Positions 1 through 12,020 of a stretch of DNA of 64,000 nt are shown piece by piece; position 1 is the first letter of the stretch; every line of letters begins with the position of its first letter. The notes below the pieces were generated by a model. That model ran no database searches. It was given only the letters and a program-made list of their open reading frames with translations, and was not told the DNA's origin. The DNA comes from Sciurus carolinensis (lineage: Eukaryota > Chordata > Mammalia > Rodentia > Sciuridae): assembly GCF_902686445.1 (NCBI RefSeq), contig NC_062232.1, positions 69,333,440 to 69,397,439 of the forward strand. The letters run 5' to 3'. A program made the translations under genes and the position numbers.

Positions 1-1140
1 ATAGACACATGAGTTCTTTTTGGTCCCTCAGAATTTTGAGAATAATTTTGCTCAAAAATAGGGCATAATACAAATTTTGTTAATTCCTTTTCTGCTGTAT
101 TAACAGCAGTCAGAATTCTTGGTCTCAGGATTTCTCCAGGGGCATGGCAAGGCACCAGAGTAGGAGCTTTCAAATGTAAATTATAGAAGTCCCATGTTAA
201 TTCTTCTTCCTCTACATCTGAATGACTTCAAGTCTGAATAGAAACTTCACCCAGACTATCAGGTGACTCTTTCCACAGAAACAGGCTTGGGGCTGGTTCC
301 TGAAACTTCCTTTTTTATCAACAAACAATTCTCCAGAAGACAAAGAGTCCTGGAGGACGAGCATTTCTGACTCTTAGATCTGAAGCACTTAACACCATTT
401 CTAAGACAAGTGCTCAAATCTTCCAAAAACCACAAATCAACATCTTGGTCCAAATAAAATCAAGTTTCTATCACAGTCCAATCTAAATTTCCATAACCTG
501 CCATCGGGCTCTCAATCCCCATGCTATCTCTCTTCTCATCAAGAGGCTTTGCTCTGAGGGGCTCTGCCTGAGCAGGGAACAGTCATGTTCTTTCTTTTGG
601 CTTCCATCCTTCTCCCCAGGGAGCAGAAACCATGCTGTTTCTGGAAGGCTGGAAGCTGTGGTGGAGACACACATATTTAAACTAGGAAACTCGTTGGGGA
701 ATTTTCCCTTATAAGTTCCAGATTTTCTCTGATTTCCTGATTAGGATCCTTTCTTCCCAGGATTCTAAACTTTTGCATCTATCTCAGTCAAGTTAGTTCT
801 CAGTCTCATACAGTCAGAGATGCAGGCAGAACTGCCTGACCAAGTCTGCAGCATTCAAAGTGATCAGATCTCCATTTACATTTCAAGGACTGTAGGAGTT
901 GCATTCTTTCCACTGAATTTTCACTCTGGCTAAGAACTGAATATAGTCGAATAGATCTATTTTTATTCCTCTCTGTAGAGGGCGAATTCCTCAGGCTTAA
1001 CATCACACAATTAAATTCCCTTTCCTTTCTTACTACTAAACTTATTCACACATGCGCACTTCTCACAGGAAAAGGGCCAAGCAACCTTACCTTTCTTCTT
1101 TCTTCTAAAATCTTCTCAAAAAGTCCCTGTTTGAGTGCCA
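1..1140 (-). mobile_element. Internal 5' part (leader and presumed gag region) of an old ERV
   Basis: Read on the minus strand, this stretch follows a primer-binding site (1123-1140), which places it as the leader and start of gag of a retrovirus whose 5' LTR lies to the right. A good splice-donor match (AG/GTAAGG read on the minus strand, 1085-1092) lies 30-odd bases after the site, the usual place for a retroviral major donor. The longest minus frames (259-453, 483-674, 806-1006) are short and separated by stops; I recognise no matrix, capsid or nucleocapsid motif in them. The assignment therefore rests on the primer site, donor and position. The element runs off the left edge of the window. 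Confidence 0.5.
1123..1140 (-). other. Primer-binding site, tRNA-Lys3 type (decayed)
   Basis: The plus strand here matches the 3' end of tRNA-Lys3 at 15 of 18 positions; the three differences are C-to-T or G-to-A transitions. A 2-base spacer (1141-1142) separates it from a TG (CA on the minus strand) that would be the LTR end. This defines a minus-strand ERV with its LTR to the right. Confidence 0.65.
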
Positions 1141-1142
1141 AA

Positions 1143-1960
1143 TGGGGGGGTTCTCGCTGCCACGTCCCACGTGAACAAGAAAAGGGTTAACTGTGGGAGG
1201 AGGATGTTGGCGGTTTTTCTATTACCCAAAAAACTTATCTACTCAATGAACACACAACAACCAATACTCTTTTCATATAAGAGGAGTCCTGATGGGTCTG
1301 GCCATTCCAGCTCTGGCCTCTTACAACAACATGGAGTTGCCCAACTCTCCTTTATTTATAATATATAGGAAATGTAATGTATAAAGCTGCTCTCCCCGCC
1401 CTTTCTGGTGCAGCCATTTTCCCCACCTCCCAACCACTTGTCAATCTGTGAACATCCTAGCTAGCTATTGGTTCATTAGTCAGCTTGCAAGTATCCTTCT
1501 CCGATATTGGTCCCGTTAACCCGGCGGAATTCAATTGCTTTACTGTAGCTACTCCGCCATCTTTTCTCATCCTTCTGTCTCTCCTCCTCACTTTCTTTAT
1601 CCTCCTGGCTTTCACACTCTCTCTAGCATGCACCCTTTCTTTTCCTTTCTCTTTCCCTCTCATTTTCTCTCTTAACCTGCAGGGAGACACTCTGTTTGCT
1701 TAATAAACTCCCTTATGTGATTTCCCGTGTCCGGTGTGGTTTCCGTGGGATTCCTTACAGGAAAAGGGGGCAAGGACTGGGAGGAGCTTCCTCTGTGGTG
1801 GACAGGATAGGGTGGAGTTAGGGCAGTCATCCTCTTAGGGGAAAATTTTGGAAGGAGATAGGGAACCACTCCCATGCAGTGCCACATACTTCCTGGCAGT
1901 TCCTAGAAGCCAGGCCTCTACATCCCATGGCTCAACCTAGTCTGATTCTGCTATATAAGG
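1143..1960 (-). mobile_element. 5' LTR of the minus-strand ERV, interrupted
   Basis: On the minus strand the LTR ends in CA next to the primer-binding site and contains AATAAA (about 1351-1357) just after a TATA-like stretch. It is split by a plus-strand solo LTR at 1373-1759. The outer (right) end is not clear; 1960 is an estimate from where the sequence stops looking LTR-like. Confidence 0.45.
1373..1759 (+). mobile_element. Solo LTR (5-bp duplication), inserted in an older LTR
   Basis: Starts TGTAATG, ends TTACA, and is flanked by exact GGAAA copies at 1368-1372 and 1760-1764. AATAAA lies near 1702. Pieces of its middle (a CTGTCAATCTGTG-like motif, then an ATTGGT...GTCAGC.TGCAAG block) recur in the same order in the solo LTR at 4103-4458, so the two belong to related families. 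The 5-bp duplication fits ERV3 or some ERV1 elements. Confidence 0.7.
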
Positions 1961-2411
1961 ATGACTTCCCACACTTCAGTATTTGTTTTATACTACTGTC
2001 ATGAAAAACTTCCACTAATTTAGTGATTTAAAGCAACAACAAAAAATTATCTTTCATTCCTGGAAGACAGCTGTCAGAATGGATCTCACTGTATAGGTGT
2101 CATCACTGATGAATTTCTTTCAAGATTAATGAGACAATTGCTTTCTCGACTTCCCCACTTTCTAGAGGCTGAGCACATTCCTTGGTTTCTGGAGCCCTTT
2201 CATCTTGAAACTAACAATGACTGGCCTAATCTTTCTCAGGATGCTCTCTCTGATTCTGACTCTTATTCTTCTGTATTTCCCTTTTAAAGATCACTATGAT
2301 AATAGCCAAGTTATGGCCAGCCTTGTTGCCTGTCAACAGATTAAAGAATAAAAGAAAATATGGCACATGTGATACCCACCGTTTACCAGTGACAAGTTCT
2401 GCTCCTTCTAA
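1765..2411. other. No gene recognised
   Basis: The left part may be the rest of the minus-strand LTR. The remainder is ordinary AT-rich sequence with no recognised repeat, RNA gene or long open frame. Confidence 0.4.
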
Positions 2412-2808
2412 TGTTGAAGTTTGAACACTAGAGAAGCATGCCAAAGCAAGTATATTAAGAAGGTTTTATTTAAAAGTAGTAATAATACAGACTTCTCCAG
2501 GGAGGGATAAGAGGGCCATGGCTGATGTTCTAAAGTCCCAAGAAGTGAGCGCACTCTACATCTTTTATAGGTTAAAGTCTCTTTTGTTCTCCAGTTCTCT
2601 CCCCCCTTATCTTTCCCTTCCTGCCTGCATGACTAGGCTGGGTTTTGCAGGTAAGATGTAAAATGTGAGAAGCAGATGGAGCAGGGGGAGGGCCAAAGTG
2701 ATTCAGCCAGGCAAGGACCCAGGGGGCATTAATTAGCAGCTCCCTGCCTGTAGTCCTTGACAAGGGCAGGTAAATTTGGTAATCAATGAGCTCCGGAGAT
2801 CCTTAACA
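2412..2808 (-). mobile_element. LTR (minus strand) with adjacent polypurine tract
   Basis: The minus-strand copy begins TGTTAAGGATCTCC at 2808 and is preceded by a purine tract (GGGAGAATGGAA), the usual arrangement of a 3' LTR. The other end is taken at TGTTGAAG (2412). AATAAAAC on the minus strand near 2465 may be its polyadenylation signal. The U3 start and purine tract recur at 63921-64000 with about nine differences in 80 bases, so the same family borders both ends of the window. Confidence 0.55.
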
Positions 2809-2924
2809 TTCCATTCTCCCAGGGGTAGTCTCCAACTTCCAGAAGCAGATGGCTTCATGGCTTCATTTCCTCAATTTGACCCGATCCCCTATTTCTACAC
2901 TAACTGCCTGTCCCCAATTCTGGC
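2809..2924 (-). mobile_element. Short ERV internal remnant next to the LTR
   Basis: Includes the purine tract and about 100 bases of flanking internal sequence shared in part with 63965-64000. It stops where L1 sequence starts, so the provirus is truncated here. Confidence 0.4.
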
Positions 2925-3530
2925 TTCACATGTACTCAATGGAGTTTTACTTAGTCATAAAGAAGAATGAAATTATGGCATTTGCTGGTAAATGGATGGG
3001 AGTAGAGAAAATTGTGCTAAGTGAAATAACCCAGACTCAAAAAGTTGGAGGTTGAGCCCAGCATGGTGGTGCATGTCTATAATCCCAGTGACTCATGAAA
3101 CTGAGGAAGGCAGGAAGATCTCAAGTTCAAAGTCAACCTCAGCAACTTAGCAAGATCCTGTCTCTAAATAAAATATTTAAAAAGTCTGGGAATGTTGCTC
3201 AGTGGTTAAGTACCACTGAGTTCAATCCCTGGTACCAAAAAAAGAAAAAGAAAAAAGTCAAGGGTTGAATGCTTTTTCTCCTATGTGGAAGGTATATATA
3301 CATACACAGAGAGAGAGAGAGGAGGAACAAAAAGAGGATCTCATGAAAACAAAAGGGAGAACAACAGAGTATAGGAAGAGAATTGAGGAGGAAAGACTAA
3401 GAAGGTACATAGGAGAAGTACTGGGTAACAAAAATCTACCAAATTCTGCTTTCTCCGTGTACAAATATATGCTTTATGTCTGTATATACATTAATATAAT
3501 TATAAAGTTCTAATTAAAATACTAATACTA
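2925..3530 (+). mobile_element. L1 3' end (ORF2 tail and 3' UTR), split by a SINE
   Basis: Frame +2849..3055 contains the end of L1 ORF2 (MEFYLVIKKNEIMAFAGKW), and the 3' UTR resumes after the SINE at 3055-3256, with a TATATACATACACAGAGAGA tract. The 5' part of the element is missing. Related ORF2 tails occur at 18446-18679 and 38600-38730. Confidence 0.75.
3055..3256 (+). mobile_element. B1-dID (MEN-type) SINE
   Basis: Left part is B1/7SL-like (CATGGTGGTGCATGTCTATAA); right part is ID/tRNA-like (GCTCAGTGGTTAAGTACC); the tail is A-rich. An imperfect flanking repeat (about 12 of 16, AAAAGT..AGGTTGA) fits a target duplication within the L1. Confidence 0.85.
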
Positions 3531-4102
3531 CTTCTACTACTAATAATAATGATAATCATTATAAAAGGGGAATCAGTACAATAGAGAAAGAAGATCAGGA
3601 GCAGAGATGAGGGGAGAAAAGAGAAGATACAGTGGAAAGAGATTGATCAATTTATGTTATTTGCCTGGACAAATGTGAGATAACAAATCCCACTATTATG
3701 TACAAAATAGTCTTTACATTACATTTGATCTATCTGGACAATGCAGGGTTATATATTTATCTTTAGTTCAGAAGGTTATTGACTTTAATTCCACATGCAA
3801 GAATTAATCTACAAATAATTCAATCCTTAATTGTCCCTTACCATACAATACAACCTATTTACATACATCAGGGATTAGGATGTGGAAAATTAGGGGAGAA
3901 TGGAAAGATAATTATTTTGTTTATCATACTCCCCAAACTAGTTGAGCCTTATTTTAATATCTCTAAATAAGAATATCTGTCACAGGATTCATAAATTAAA
4001 AAAAAAAAAAAGTAAGTTTAGAAAGTGCAAAGTATAGAAACTGTCACATAGAATGCACTCAACTGTAACAGCAAAATCGTTTAGGGGAATTATTGTAATT
4101 AT
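3531..4102. other. No gene recognised
   Basis: AT-rich sequence with short A runs (about 4000-4012). I see no repeat family or conserved frame. Confidence 0.4.
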
Positions 4103-4458
4103 TGTAAGGAATCCAGCCTCCCTACCACCTGTCAATCTGTGCTCTGCCCGCCTCTTACGTTATAGGAATTTCCGACTTACGCTGCTGCCATCTTGCTGCC
4201 TCCCACGTTATGTCCTAACATGTTATTGGTCCATCAGTCAGCCTGCAAGAATTCTCCCCGATTGTTTCCTCCCAGCCCAATATCTGAGAGAAGCCAAACG
4301 CCATCTCTTCTTCTTTTCTTCCCTTCTCCCCACCGCCCCCCAGCGAATGTGAATCCTCCGCATAAAATAAAGTCCCTTGTGTGAGATCTTGTGTCTGCGG
4401 AGCAGCGTTTTTTCTGGGAGCTACTGGCGAGCCACAACTGAGCCAGCAACCCCTAACA
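4103..4458 (+). mobile_element. Solo LTR with 5-bp target duplication
   Basis: Begins TGTAAGGAATCC and ends CCCTAACA. ATTAT flanks it on both sides (4098-4102 and 4459-4463). AATAAA near 4367 sits in an AATAAAGTCCCTTGTGTGA context like the AATAAACTCCCTTATGTGA of the LTR at 1373-1759, which supports shared ancestry. It is GC-rich against AT-rich surroundings. Confidence 0.75.
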
Positions 4459-4463
4459 ATTAT

Positions 4464-7400
4464 TATTAACAGCATTTTATTTACATATACTACATTAGCA
4501 TATAATAATTTGCCAGCATACATTTCACTTGTTTCTTAACATATATTCAAATTCAATTGAAACAGGGAAGCTGATTGGTAATGTCTCTTTCAGTGATTGA
4601 CCTCATGTATCATGCCTTAGCCTGCTTCTGAGGTTAGCAGTAAGAGCTGGTATTGGTTAATCTTTCTGAAAGGGAGTTTTTGGTTGTTTTCTCCCAAAGT
4701 GAGTTGTGACTGAATTAACATTCAAGCTGTGGAATGAAATGGCTGTAAAGAACAAGAAAATTTGCGACAAAACTTTCTAAGAATTAAAAGTGACTCTTAG
4801 ATAAATGTATGGTTTTCTTAACTCATCCTCTATTATTGCTTATATGTCCAAATTATTATTTATTATTATCACTTCTGAGATTTCCCTTTTCAGTTGCACT
4901 TTTGTCTTCAGTTGGTAGCACCTGCTTACTTGTTCAATGAGTCTGATTCTCAATAAATTTCTGACCATGGAGGTAGGACTAAAAACGTTTCACAATGAAT
5001 GTAAAATCGTTAGTAGTTTTGCTTCTCTAATATCTGTGTTTTAGAGGAGACAAGAGACTGGAAAGGGCAGTGCTTTAGCATTTTTAGCATTTTAAAATGT
5101 TGCTTTATCAAGATCAGTTGATTGTCACATTTCAATAAAAATATCAATTTCAAGCACAAATGCAAAAGCATAAGTTAAGATGCAACAAAAGTTTAGGAAG
5201 GGACATGTAATTTTATGTAGTTTGATTCACACACAACATTACAAACTCTACAGTCAGGGTCAAACATAAGTTAAAGATAAAAAGGTTTTAAGGTAAGATT
5301 TAAAGAGGCAGAGAGGCACTGGAGTGGGCTCTGAATAAGAGGGGGATCAAGAAAGTGTGAGATACCCATGCTTAAGGCATCAAGTGATGTGTTTTTTGAT
5401 CTTCAAAAGTAAAATGAAAGGGAGCCTACACAGAATCATCTCATCCAAAGCACTTCACAAGTGTTAAGCCCACTGAGTGAAATACGGAGCATCCCTGAAG
5501 CACAGGCTCATTGAAGAACTCATACATAATTTGTCATTGAAATGAAAGAATGTGATAAACATAATGCCCATTAACTTTATCCCCATAATATTCTGTTACT
5601 CAAAATTTATGAAATAGAACTAATGCCTTCTAAGCCCTTATTTCAAATGTCCTCAACTATAGGAAATTTAGAATAATTCTATGAGAATATCTGAATTACA
5701 AAATATATTGGAAACAACTTTCAAGCTTTCTTATATTTAGCATTTTCTGAATAACTATGGGTTTCTGGCAAACAATTCACTTTGACATATGCCCATTTAT
5801 TTGGGCATTTTAGAACTTCATAGATGAATAGTTCCAAGGTCAGTTCACTAATAAGAATTTGTCAGTTTGACAGAAAAGCAATTTCTACAGTTATTAAAAT
5901 ATAAAAACACAATTTACATTCCAGTTAGTTTCACACTGCCATTTTTGATAAACAGTGCTAAGGGAAGAGGTAAAGACAAATGTTTAGTGAATTCTAAAAT
6001 GTGCCAGGACAGTGTACAGACCAAAAAGAATGACATTAAATGCAACAAATAGGTTATTTATTTCACAAAAAAGAATCATATTAATGAAGAAACATGAAAA
6101 CAGAGTCAGTAGCCTTTGCCAGGTAAAATCCAGTTGCAGTCTCCAAAACTTTCTGTTTCCCCCCTTTCTTGTAAAAATGAGCATGGAAAAAGGTACTTTT
6201 TCTTAAACATTGACAGATATGTATCAAATTATTACATAAAGATAGTCTCACCCCAGCAAAACATTTGCTTACTCTCCACCCATTCTCCTTTCTTTGGTTA
6301 GGAAATTAAACACAACACATACCAAAGATACAATAAACTTGTTAAGGCACTGGGTGATGTAATGATACCTTACAACTTATCATTGCATGCCTGTGCTTTA
6401 ACAAGTTAATGGCAAGGGAAATTGATTTTTATGATTTTCTGAGTCTATATTCAACTACTAGAATTGGGATGTTCCTACTTCCTTGAACATATAGTGGGGG
6501 TGAATAGTTAAATAAAAGCAGGGCTCTGACAGCAAGAGAGAGTAGCTAACAAATAGGAAACAAACCATGTGTGCTGTACCATGTTTGATAACAAAATTTA
6601 TTAAACTGGGGAGAAAACAATACTTTAGAGATATTGAGTTAGTACATTCAATTATTATATTAACATTATATTATTATGAAGGTTAAATATAATAATATAT
6701 TTTAATCAAAAGATAATGACAAAGTTGTACCTAACATATATGCAGTATGCAGTGATGAACAGAATTTGACAAATTGTTACACTGAATACGTTTGAGGTGC
6801 ATTTGAATCATTATTTGTAAATAGTGACAATAATTTTAATTTTTTCACTGAGATAGAAATCTAGAGGTAAATTAACAAAAATTTGTTAGCTCATTGAAAA
6901 GAAAAAAAATAATGACTTTGCTCAGGAAAAGAAAAATGAAATATGAAATATGGTGGAGCAAAATATTCTAATTGACTTAACCTACAGAATAGAACTTCCA
7001 AGTATCAACTTTAATGTTTTCTTTTTGTAGTTGATTTTTAAAGAATTTAGACATAATGACTGATAAAAATGTTTATAAAATTTCCATTCTCTGACATTTT
7101 TGAAGCTAAAGATTATATTTTAAAGCATGATAAAACTAAAAAGGTACAGGTAAGACAAAATTATAATTAATATTTGGAGTTTCTTTAGCATCCATGAGCA
7201 TGCAAATTCAAATGAGTTATTATTAGTACACAAAAGGACTGAATTTTTATGGAATTATAATGAAATTTTAATTTAAATGATATCATAAAACTATCATTTC
7301 ATAAACAAATTGACGAAGCCATTTTAAAAATATATACATTCATAGATATGAGGTTCTCCATTGTATAAATAAAATACAAAATGTTGAATGTTATAAAGTG

Positions 7401-7963
7401 GAATGTTTTTCAGCCATGTTGAATTGTTTCATAGAAAAAAGTAGCAGTGATGTAATTCATCTTAGATTTTCCTTACTCTTATGAAATCTTAGAATTATTT
7501 TTTTCCATTTCAAGTTTCCAGTCCTTTAATGAAAAGGTAAAGGTTATAGAAAGTCAAAGTGCTGGCCGTAATTTTAAACATGCTATTATTAAAACGATTT
7601 ATTCCGTGATGGGTATTATATTATGAAATTACATACCATGATAGGCATAGAATGTGATACAAAGATGACAAATTTATAGCACTTGCCCTCAAGGAGTTCT
7701 GTATCTAGGAGGGAGATTCAAAGTCATTTTTAAATTAAAATAAATCAAAATAGTTTGTGGCCAATGTTATATGTAACATACATATAAATTGCTATGAAAT
7801 TGAACAGGTGGTGGTGTGAGTTTGTGACACCTGTCATCACCAGTAGAAACAGACAAACTGGGACAGAAAAACTCAAATAAAATGCAATATTTACAATAAA
7901 TTTAAACTGATAATTTATTAAACTTGGTAGGAATAGAAGACCAAAAGCAGCAAGATTCAGATG

Positions 7964-7964
<1 letters not shown>
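4464..7964. other. AT-rich intergenic sequence, no gene recognised
   Basis: About 3.5 kb without a frame over about 65 codons that resembles a protein, and without a repeat I can name. It may contain ancient repeats too decayed to recognise by eye. Confidence 0.4.
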
Positions 7965-8005
<41 letters not shown>

Positions 8006-8027
8006 GCACACGTGTGTGCGCACACAC
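7965..8027. repeat. (CA)n microsatellite with a purine-pyrimidine near-palindrome
   Basis: A (CA)n run to about 8002 is followed by GCACGCACACGTGTGTGCGC and more CA. The minus frames that cross it are low-complexity artefacts. Confidence 0.95.
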
Positions 8028-9059
8028 AAATGCTATAGAGAAATCTTCTGTGAAAGGAAAATTCAAGCAATGTGGCACAATCATTATTTTCTTAATTTTA
8101 TGACATTACTACAGATACCCCATCCTTTAGTAAACAACACCCTAATCAGTCAGCAGTCATAACATTGAGATAAGATATTCCAGCAGCAAAATGTAAAGAC
8201 TACTGAAGGCTCAGGTCATCATTTGAATTTTTAACAATGAAGTATTTTAAAATTAAGTTATATGTATTAATTTTTAGATAATGATATTGTATACTTGCTA
8301 GTACTCATCATAAGGCAAAAATAAATTTACATGCACTAGGAATCCCCCAAAATTGTGCAATACATTTTATTGCCATATTCACTTCATTGTTGTAGTCTGG
8401 AACTGAACCAGCAATGTCTCTAAGATATGATTTTAAGTATGTCATGTATTCAAAACCATGAAGTAGGGGAAAAGGGCAATGGAAGAGAAGAAATACTAAA
8501 AATATTAAATTTAAACAAACCTCCCTTACATACAGGAAGACTTGAAAATATTTAATGAAAGACAGTACCTACAGAAATTGCCATACATTGGCTATCATCA
8601 AGACACAGTCAGTAAGGTTAATGAACTTAATAGAAAAATGGCCAGATAAAAATCTCAAATCAGTTATAATCTCAACTACATTTACATTAGTCTTCGTAGC
8701 TTTAGCAGTTTATTTCAGTAGACAATTTTGCATTAAGTAACTTAAGAAAATATGTCAAGGATTTTACGTTTCAGTCAAACTGAACTTTAAACATAAATAT
8801 AATAGACTAACTTTTATTAAATCAGAAGGACTCAGAATTTACTCCCTTGAATCCTTCCTAGGAATTTACTAGAAAACAATTAGATTATATGAATATATAC
8901 TATGATTTTATAATGTAATGATCAATATATAGAATAATTCTTTAAAGATGTGGCAACAGAGATAACAGAAAAGAAGAGTAAGACACTGATTTTTTAAGTA
9001 TTAATATCTTTTTAGGTATTAGTGATAGAGAATATAATTTATTTTCAAGTTCATATGGA
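8028..9059. other. No gene recognised
   Basis: AT-rich sequence. I see no named repeat or protein-like frame. Confidence 0.35.
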
Positions 9060-9720
9060 ATATTCTTGAAAATCAATAACCTAGGCTTCAAAGGAAACTA
9101 TGGTAATTCCAAAAAGCAGGGAGTATTCAGGAAGCATAACCTGAACATAATACCACTACAACATAACCTACAATATAATATCGCTAAAAATTAGTAGTGG
9201 TTTTAAAATCACTCCACTTCTAAATTATACACACAAACATATGAACACACAAGCACTATTTAAGCAACTCTTGGGATTTTAATTCTAAAATTAAATTTTG
9301 GAATTCTTTCCAAGCAGTAATGAAAACGTGGCATATTAAAATCTGTGGAGTACTACCAAAACAGTTATTGAAGGAAAGTTTGTGGCATTAAATAACTGCA
9401 ACAATAACTATCAAGACAAATGAAAATAAATTAAACACTCATTTTAAAAAGCTGAAAATAGAACATGTGAAGAAAGAACTAAAACATATAAAAGCAGAAG
9501 TTATTAGAAAAAACCCAGCCGAATAAGTGTTTCTTCCCCCCCCCCCCCAAAAAAAAAAAATCCACACCATTAGCTAAACAAACCAAGAAGGAAAGGGATA
9601 AAAAATTAAAAATTAATTAAAAATTTATCCTTAGAAGGGATAATTAATCATCAAAATGACAACAATAACAAAAAAACCCATAAGGGACTGCATTTCTCAA
9701 TTAAAAGGTACAGCATTTGA
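9060..9720 (+). mobile_element. Decayed L1 ORF2 fragment (tentative)
   Basis: Phrases such as AAAACAGTTATTGAAGGAAA, GTGGCATTAAATAACTGC and GAAGAAAGAACTAAAACATA follow the order of L1 ORF2, with many breaks. A (C)13(A)12 run at 9536-9560 interrupts it. Confidence 0.4.
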
Positions 9721-9724
9721 GAGA

Positions 9725-10050
9725 TCTATTAAGTTTTGGGGGATGCCATAACAAAATACTACATTGTTTATACAACAGAAATTTGTTTTCTCATCATACT
9801 GGAGACCATAGGTTCAAGAAGAAATTGTCATTAGGATTGGCTTCTTCTGAGATCTCTCTTCTTGACTTTCAGATGGCTGCCTACTCCATTAGTCCTCACC
9901 AATCAGACTGCATTTGAACGTACCCTAAAGGCCTCTTTTACAACACAATCACTACTTTAAAGACCCTATCTCCAAATATACTCATGTTATGAAGTACTGG
10001 TGTTAGGAATCCAACATATTAGTTTTGAAGGTACTTAAATTAGCCCAATA
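9725..10050 (-). mobile_element. Ancient MLT1-like LTR
   Basis: Plus-strand phrases (ATGCCATAACAAAATACTAC, ACAACAGAAATTTGTTTTCTC, CTTCTTCTGAGATCTCTC, GACCCTATCTCCAAATA, GGTGTTAGGAATCCAACATAT) follow the order of a very common mammalian MaLR (MLT1) LTR read in antisense. Confidence 0.6.
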
Positions 10051-10129
10051 AAATAATCTAAATGAAGTGTATAGTTTTTGAGGAAAAAATGTAATTTAAT
10101 AAAATTAATTCCATTTCAGACAGTAAGCA

Positions 10130-10727
10130 AAAGACAGTCAATAATCATAGCAACATTGTTCACAGTTTCCAAAAGGTGGAAGCAATTTAAGTGTCTATAA
10201 ACAAATTAATGAATGAATAAAATAGGTTATATATATCCAACAGAATATTATTCAGCCATAAAAGGAAACAATATTCTTATACATATTACAACATGTGAAA
10301 CTTGATTAAAAGTATGCAAAGTAAAATAAGCCAGATACAAAAAAAAAAAAAAAAAATTGGATGGTTCCAGTTATATGTAAGATGAGATAAATGAAAAGAT
10401 GGAAAGTAGATTAATGTCACTGAAATAGATGATTAGAAATTGTTAGAGTGACAAATTTTGTGCATATTTTAATATACTAAAAATTGATATTATCATGAAT
10501 AGACATTTCTCCAAAGTGTATATACATGACTGATAAGCAAATTGAAACCACAATGAGATACCATTTCACATACACTAGGATGTCAGTAAAAAAAAACTAT
10601 TGGCAAGGATTTGAAAATATTGGAACTTTCACAAGATTCTGGTCAGAATATAAAATAGTGAATCAACTTTTAGAAAATAGCCTGGCAGTTTTTTAAACTG
10701 CTAAACATAAATTAACATGTTAACCAG
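10130..10727 (+). mobile_element. Old L1 3' fragments
   Basis: Two pieces of L1 ORF2 tail lie side by side: one around 10150-10450 (AATATTATTCAGCCATAAAA context, then an internal A run) and one around 10500-10727 (GAAACCACAATGAGATACCA context). Both are heavily mutated, and their order shows rearrangement or separate insertion. Confidence 0.6.
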
Positions 10728-10904
10728 TATAGTAGGCGGCATAATTATCCCCCAAGTATATCCATACTCCTAATCTGTGTATAGGTTACATGACAGTGAA
10801 GGGATTAAGGTTTCAGAAGCAATTAAGTTTGCTAATCAGCTGCTTATGACATGGAATTTCTGCAAGAGCCCAACATATCCACAAGTTTCCTCATTAAATG
10901 ATGC

Positions 10905-11220
10905 TCTTTGATTTATGATGGGGTTATGTCCCAATAAATCCATCATAAATTGAAAACATTTTAGTAAAATGTATTTAATACACCTAACTTCCCTTAAATC
11001 ACAGGTTTGAAACATGATACACTATAATGTATACCCTCATTATCACGAAGCTAACTCAGAGCTGTTGCTGCCCAGCTAGTCACTGCCCAGCATTGCAAGA
11101 AAGTATTATATCACACATTTTTTGCTCCAAGAAAGTATCAATATTGAAAATTCAAAGTATGGTTTCTATTGCATACATTTTGTTTTTACACTATTATAAA
11201 GTAATTCTAAATTGGATCAA
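10905..11220 (+). mobile_element. Ancient mammalian DNA-transposon-like repeat (tentative)
   Basis: Contains TTTATGATGGGGTTATGTCC, ATTTAATACACCTAACTTCC and GTATGGTTTCTATTGCATAC in the order of a common ancient mammalian repeat with palindromic ends. The exact family name is uncertain. The 10728-10860 stretch just before it also looks repeat-derived. Confidence 0.45.
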
Positions 11221-11489
11221 CAAAAATAAAAGATGAGAAGTTTGAAGATGAAACATTGCTAACAGGGAGATGAGAAGCAGGGAGTTCATTGGAGTTGGAA
11301 AAGGCATGTGAATTAATTCTCCCTGAGACTCTCTAGAAAGAACTCAGTTCTGTTCACAACTTGGTTTTAGCCCATTTAGACTCATTTTGGATATCTGAAT
11401 TCAAGTACTGTTAAGATAATAAATTTTTGTTGTTTTAAACTATTTTTTGTGCTGATTTTTATGCAAGCAATAGAAATTAATAAACCTAG

Positions 11490-12020
11490 CATCTATAAAC
11501 TTAATATACATCTAAGACAAATGAAAACATGTTTATACAAAAATTTGTACATGAGCATTCACAGTAGCATTGTGCATAATATCCCAAAAGTATAAATGAT
11601 TCAAATTTTCATTAACTGATGAATGAATAAACAAAATATGGTACATCCATATAATAGAATATTATTCAAAAATAAAAGAGAATATAATACTATTACAGAC
11701 TATAGCATAAATGAACCTTGAAAACATGCTAAGTAAAAGCAATAGTCATAAAGAATCACATAGTTCATGATTTTATTTGTGTAAAACATTCAGAATAGGC
11801 ATATCTATCAAGAAAGAAAGTACATTGGAAGTTAAGACTGCAGAGTAGAATAGGGAAATGAGTGTTAATGAGGATAGAGTTTCTTTGCTGTAATAATGAA
11901 ATTTCTAAAATTGATTGTGATAATAATTGTTTAACTTTGTGTCTACATTGAAATACTTTGAATTATACACCTTAAATGTGAGAATTATAGGATAAATGAT
12001 TTAAATATCAATAAAACTGC
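11490..12020 (+). mobile_element. Ancient L1 3' end
   Basis: Contains ATGGTACATCCATATAATAG, ATTATTCAAAAATAAAAGAG and a terminal TTTAAATATCAATAAAACTG typical of old mammalian L1 3' ends. No open frame remains. Confidence 0.65.

Noticed and set aside
1485..1703. 72-codon plus frame rich in Leu, Phe and Ser
   Set aside because: It lies inside a solo LTR pyrimidine-rich tract and is a low-complexity chance frame.
7745..8084. Two minus frames with CVRTHVCV/VCVCVCV runs
   Set aside because: They are translations of the CA microsatellite.
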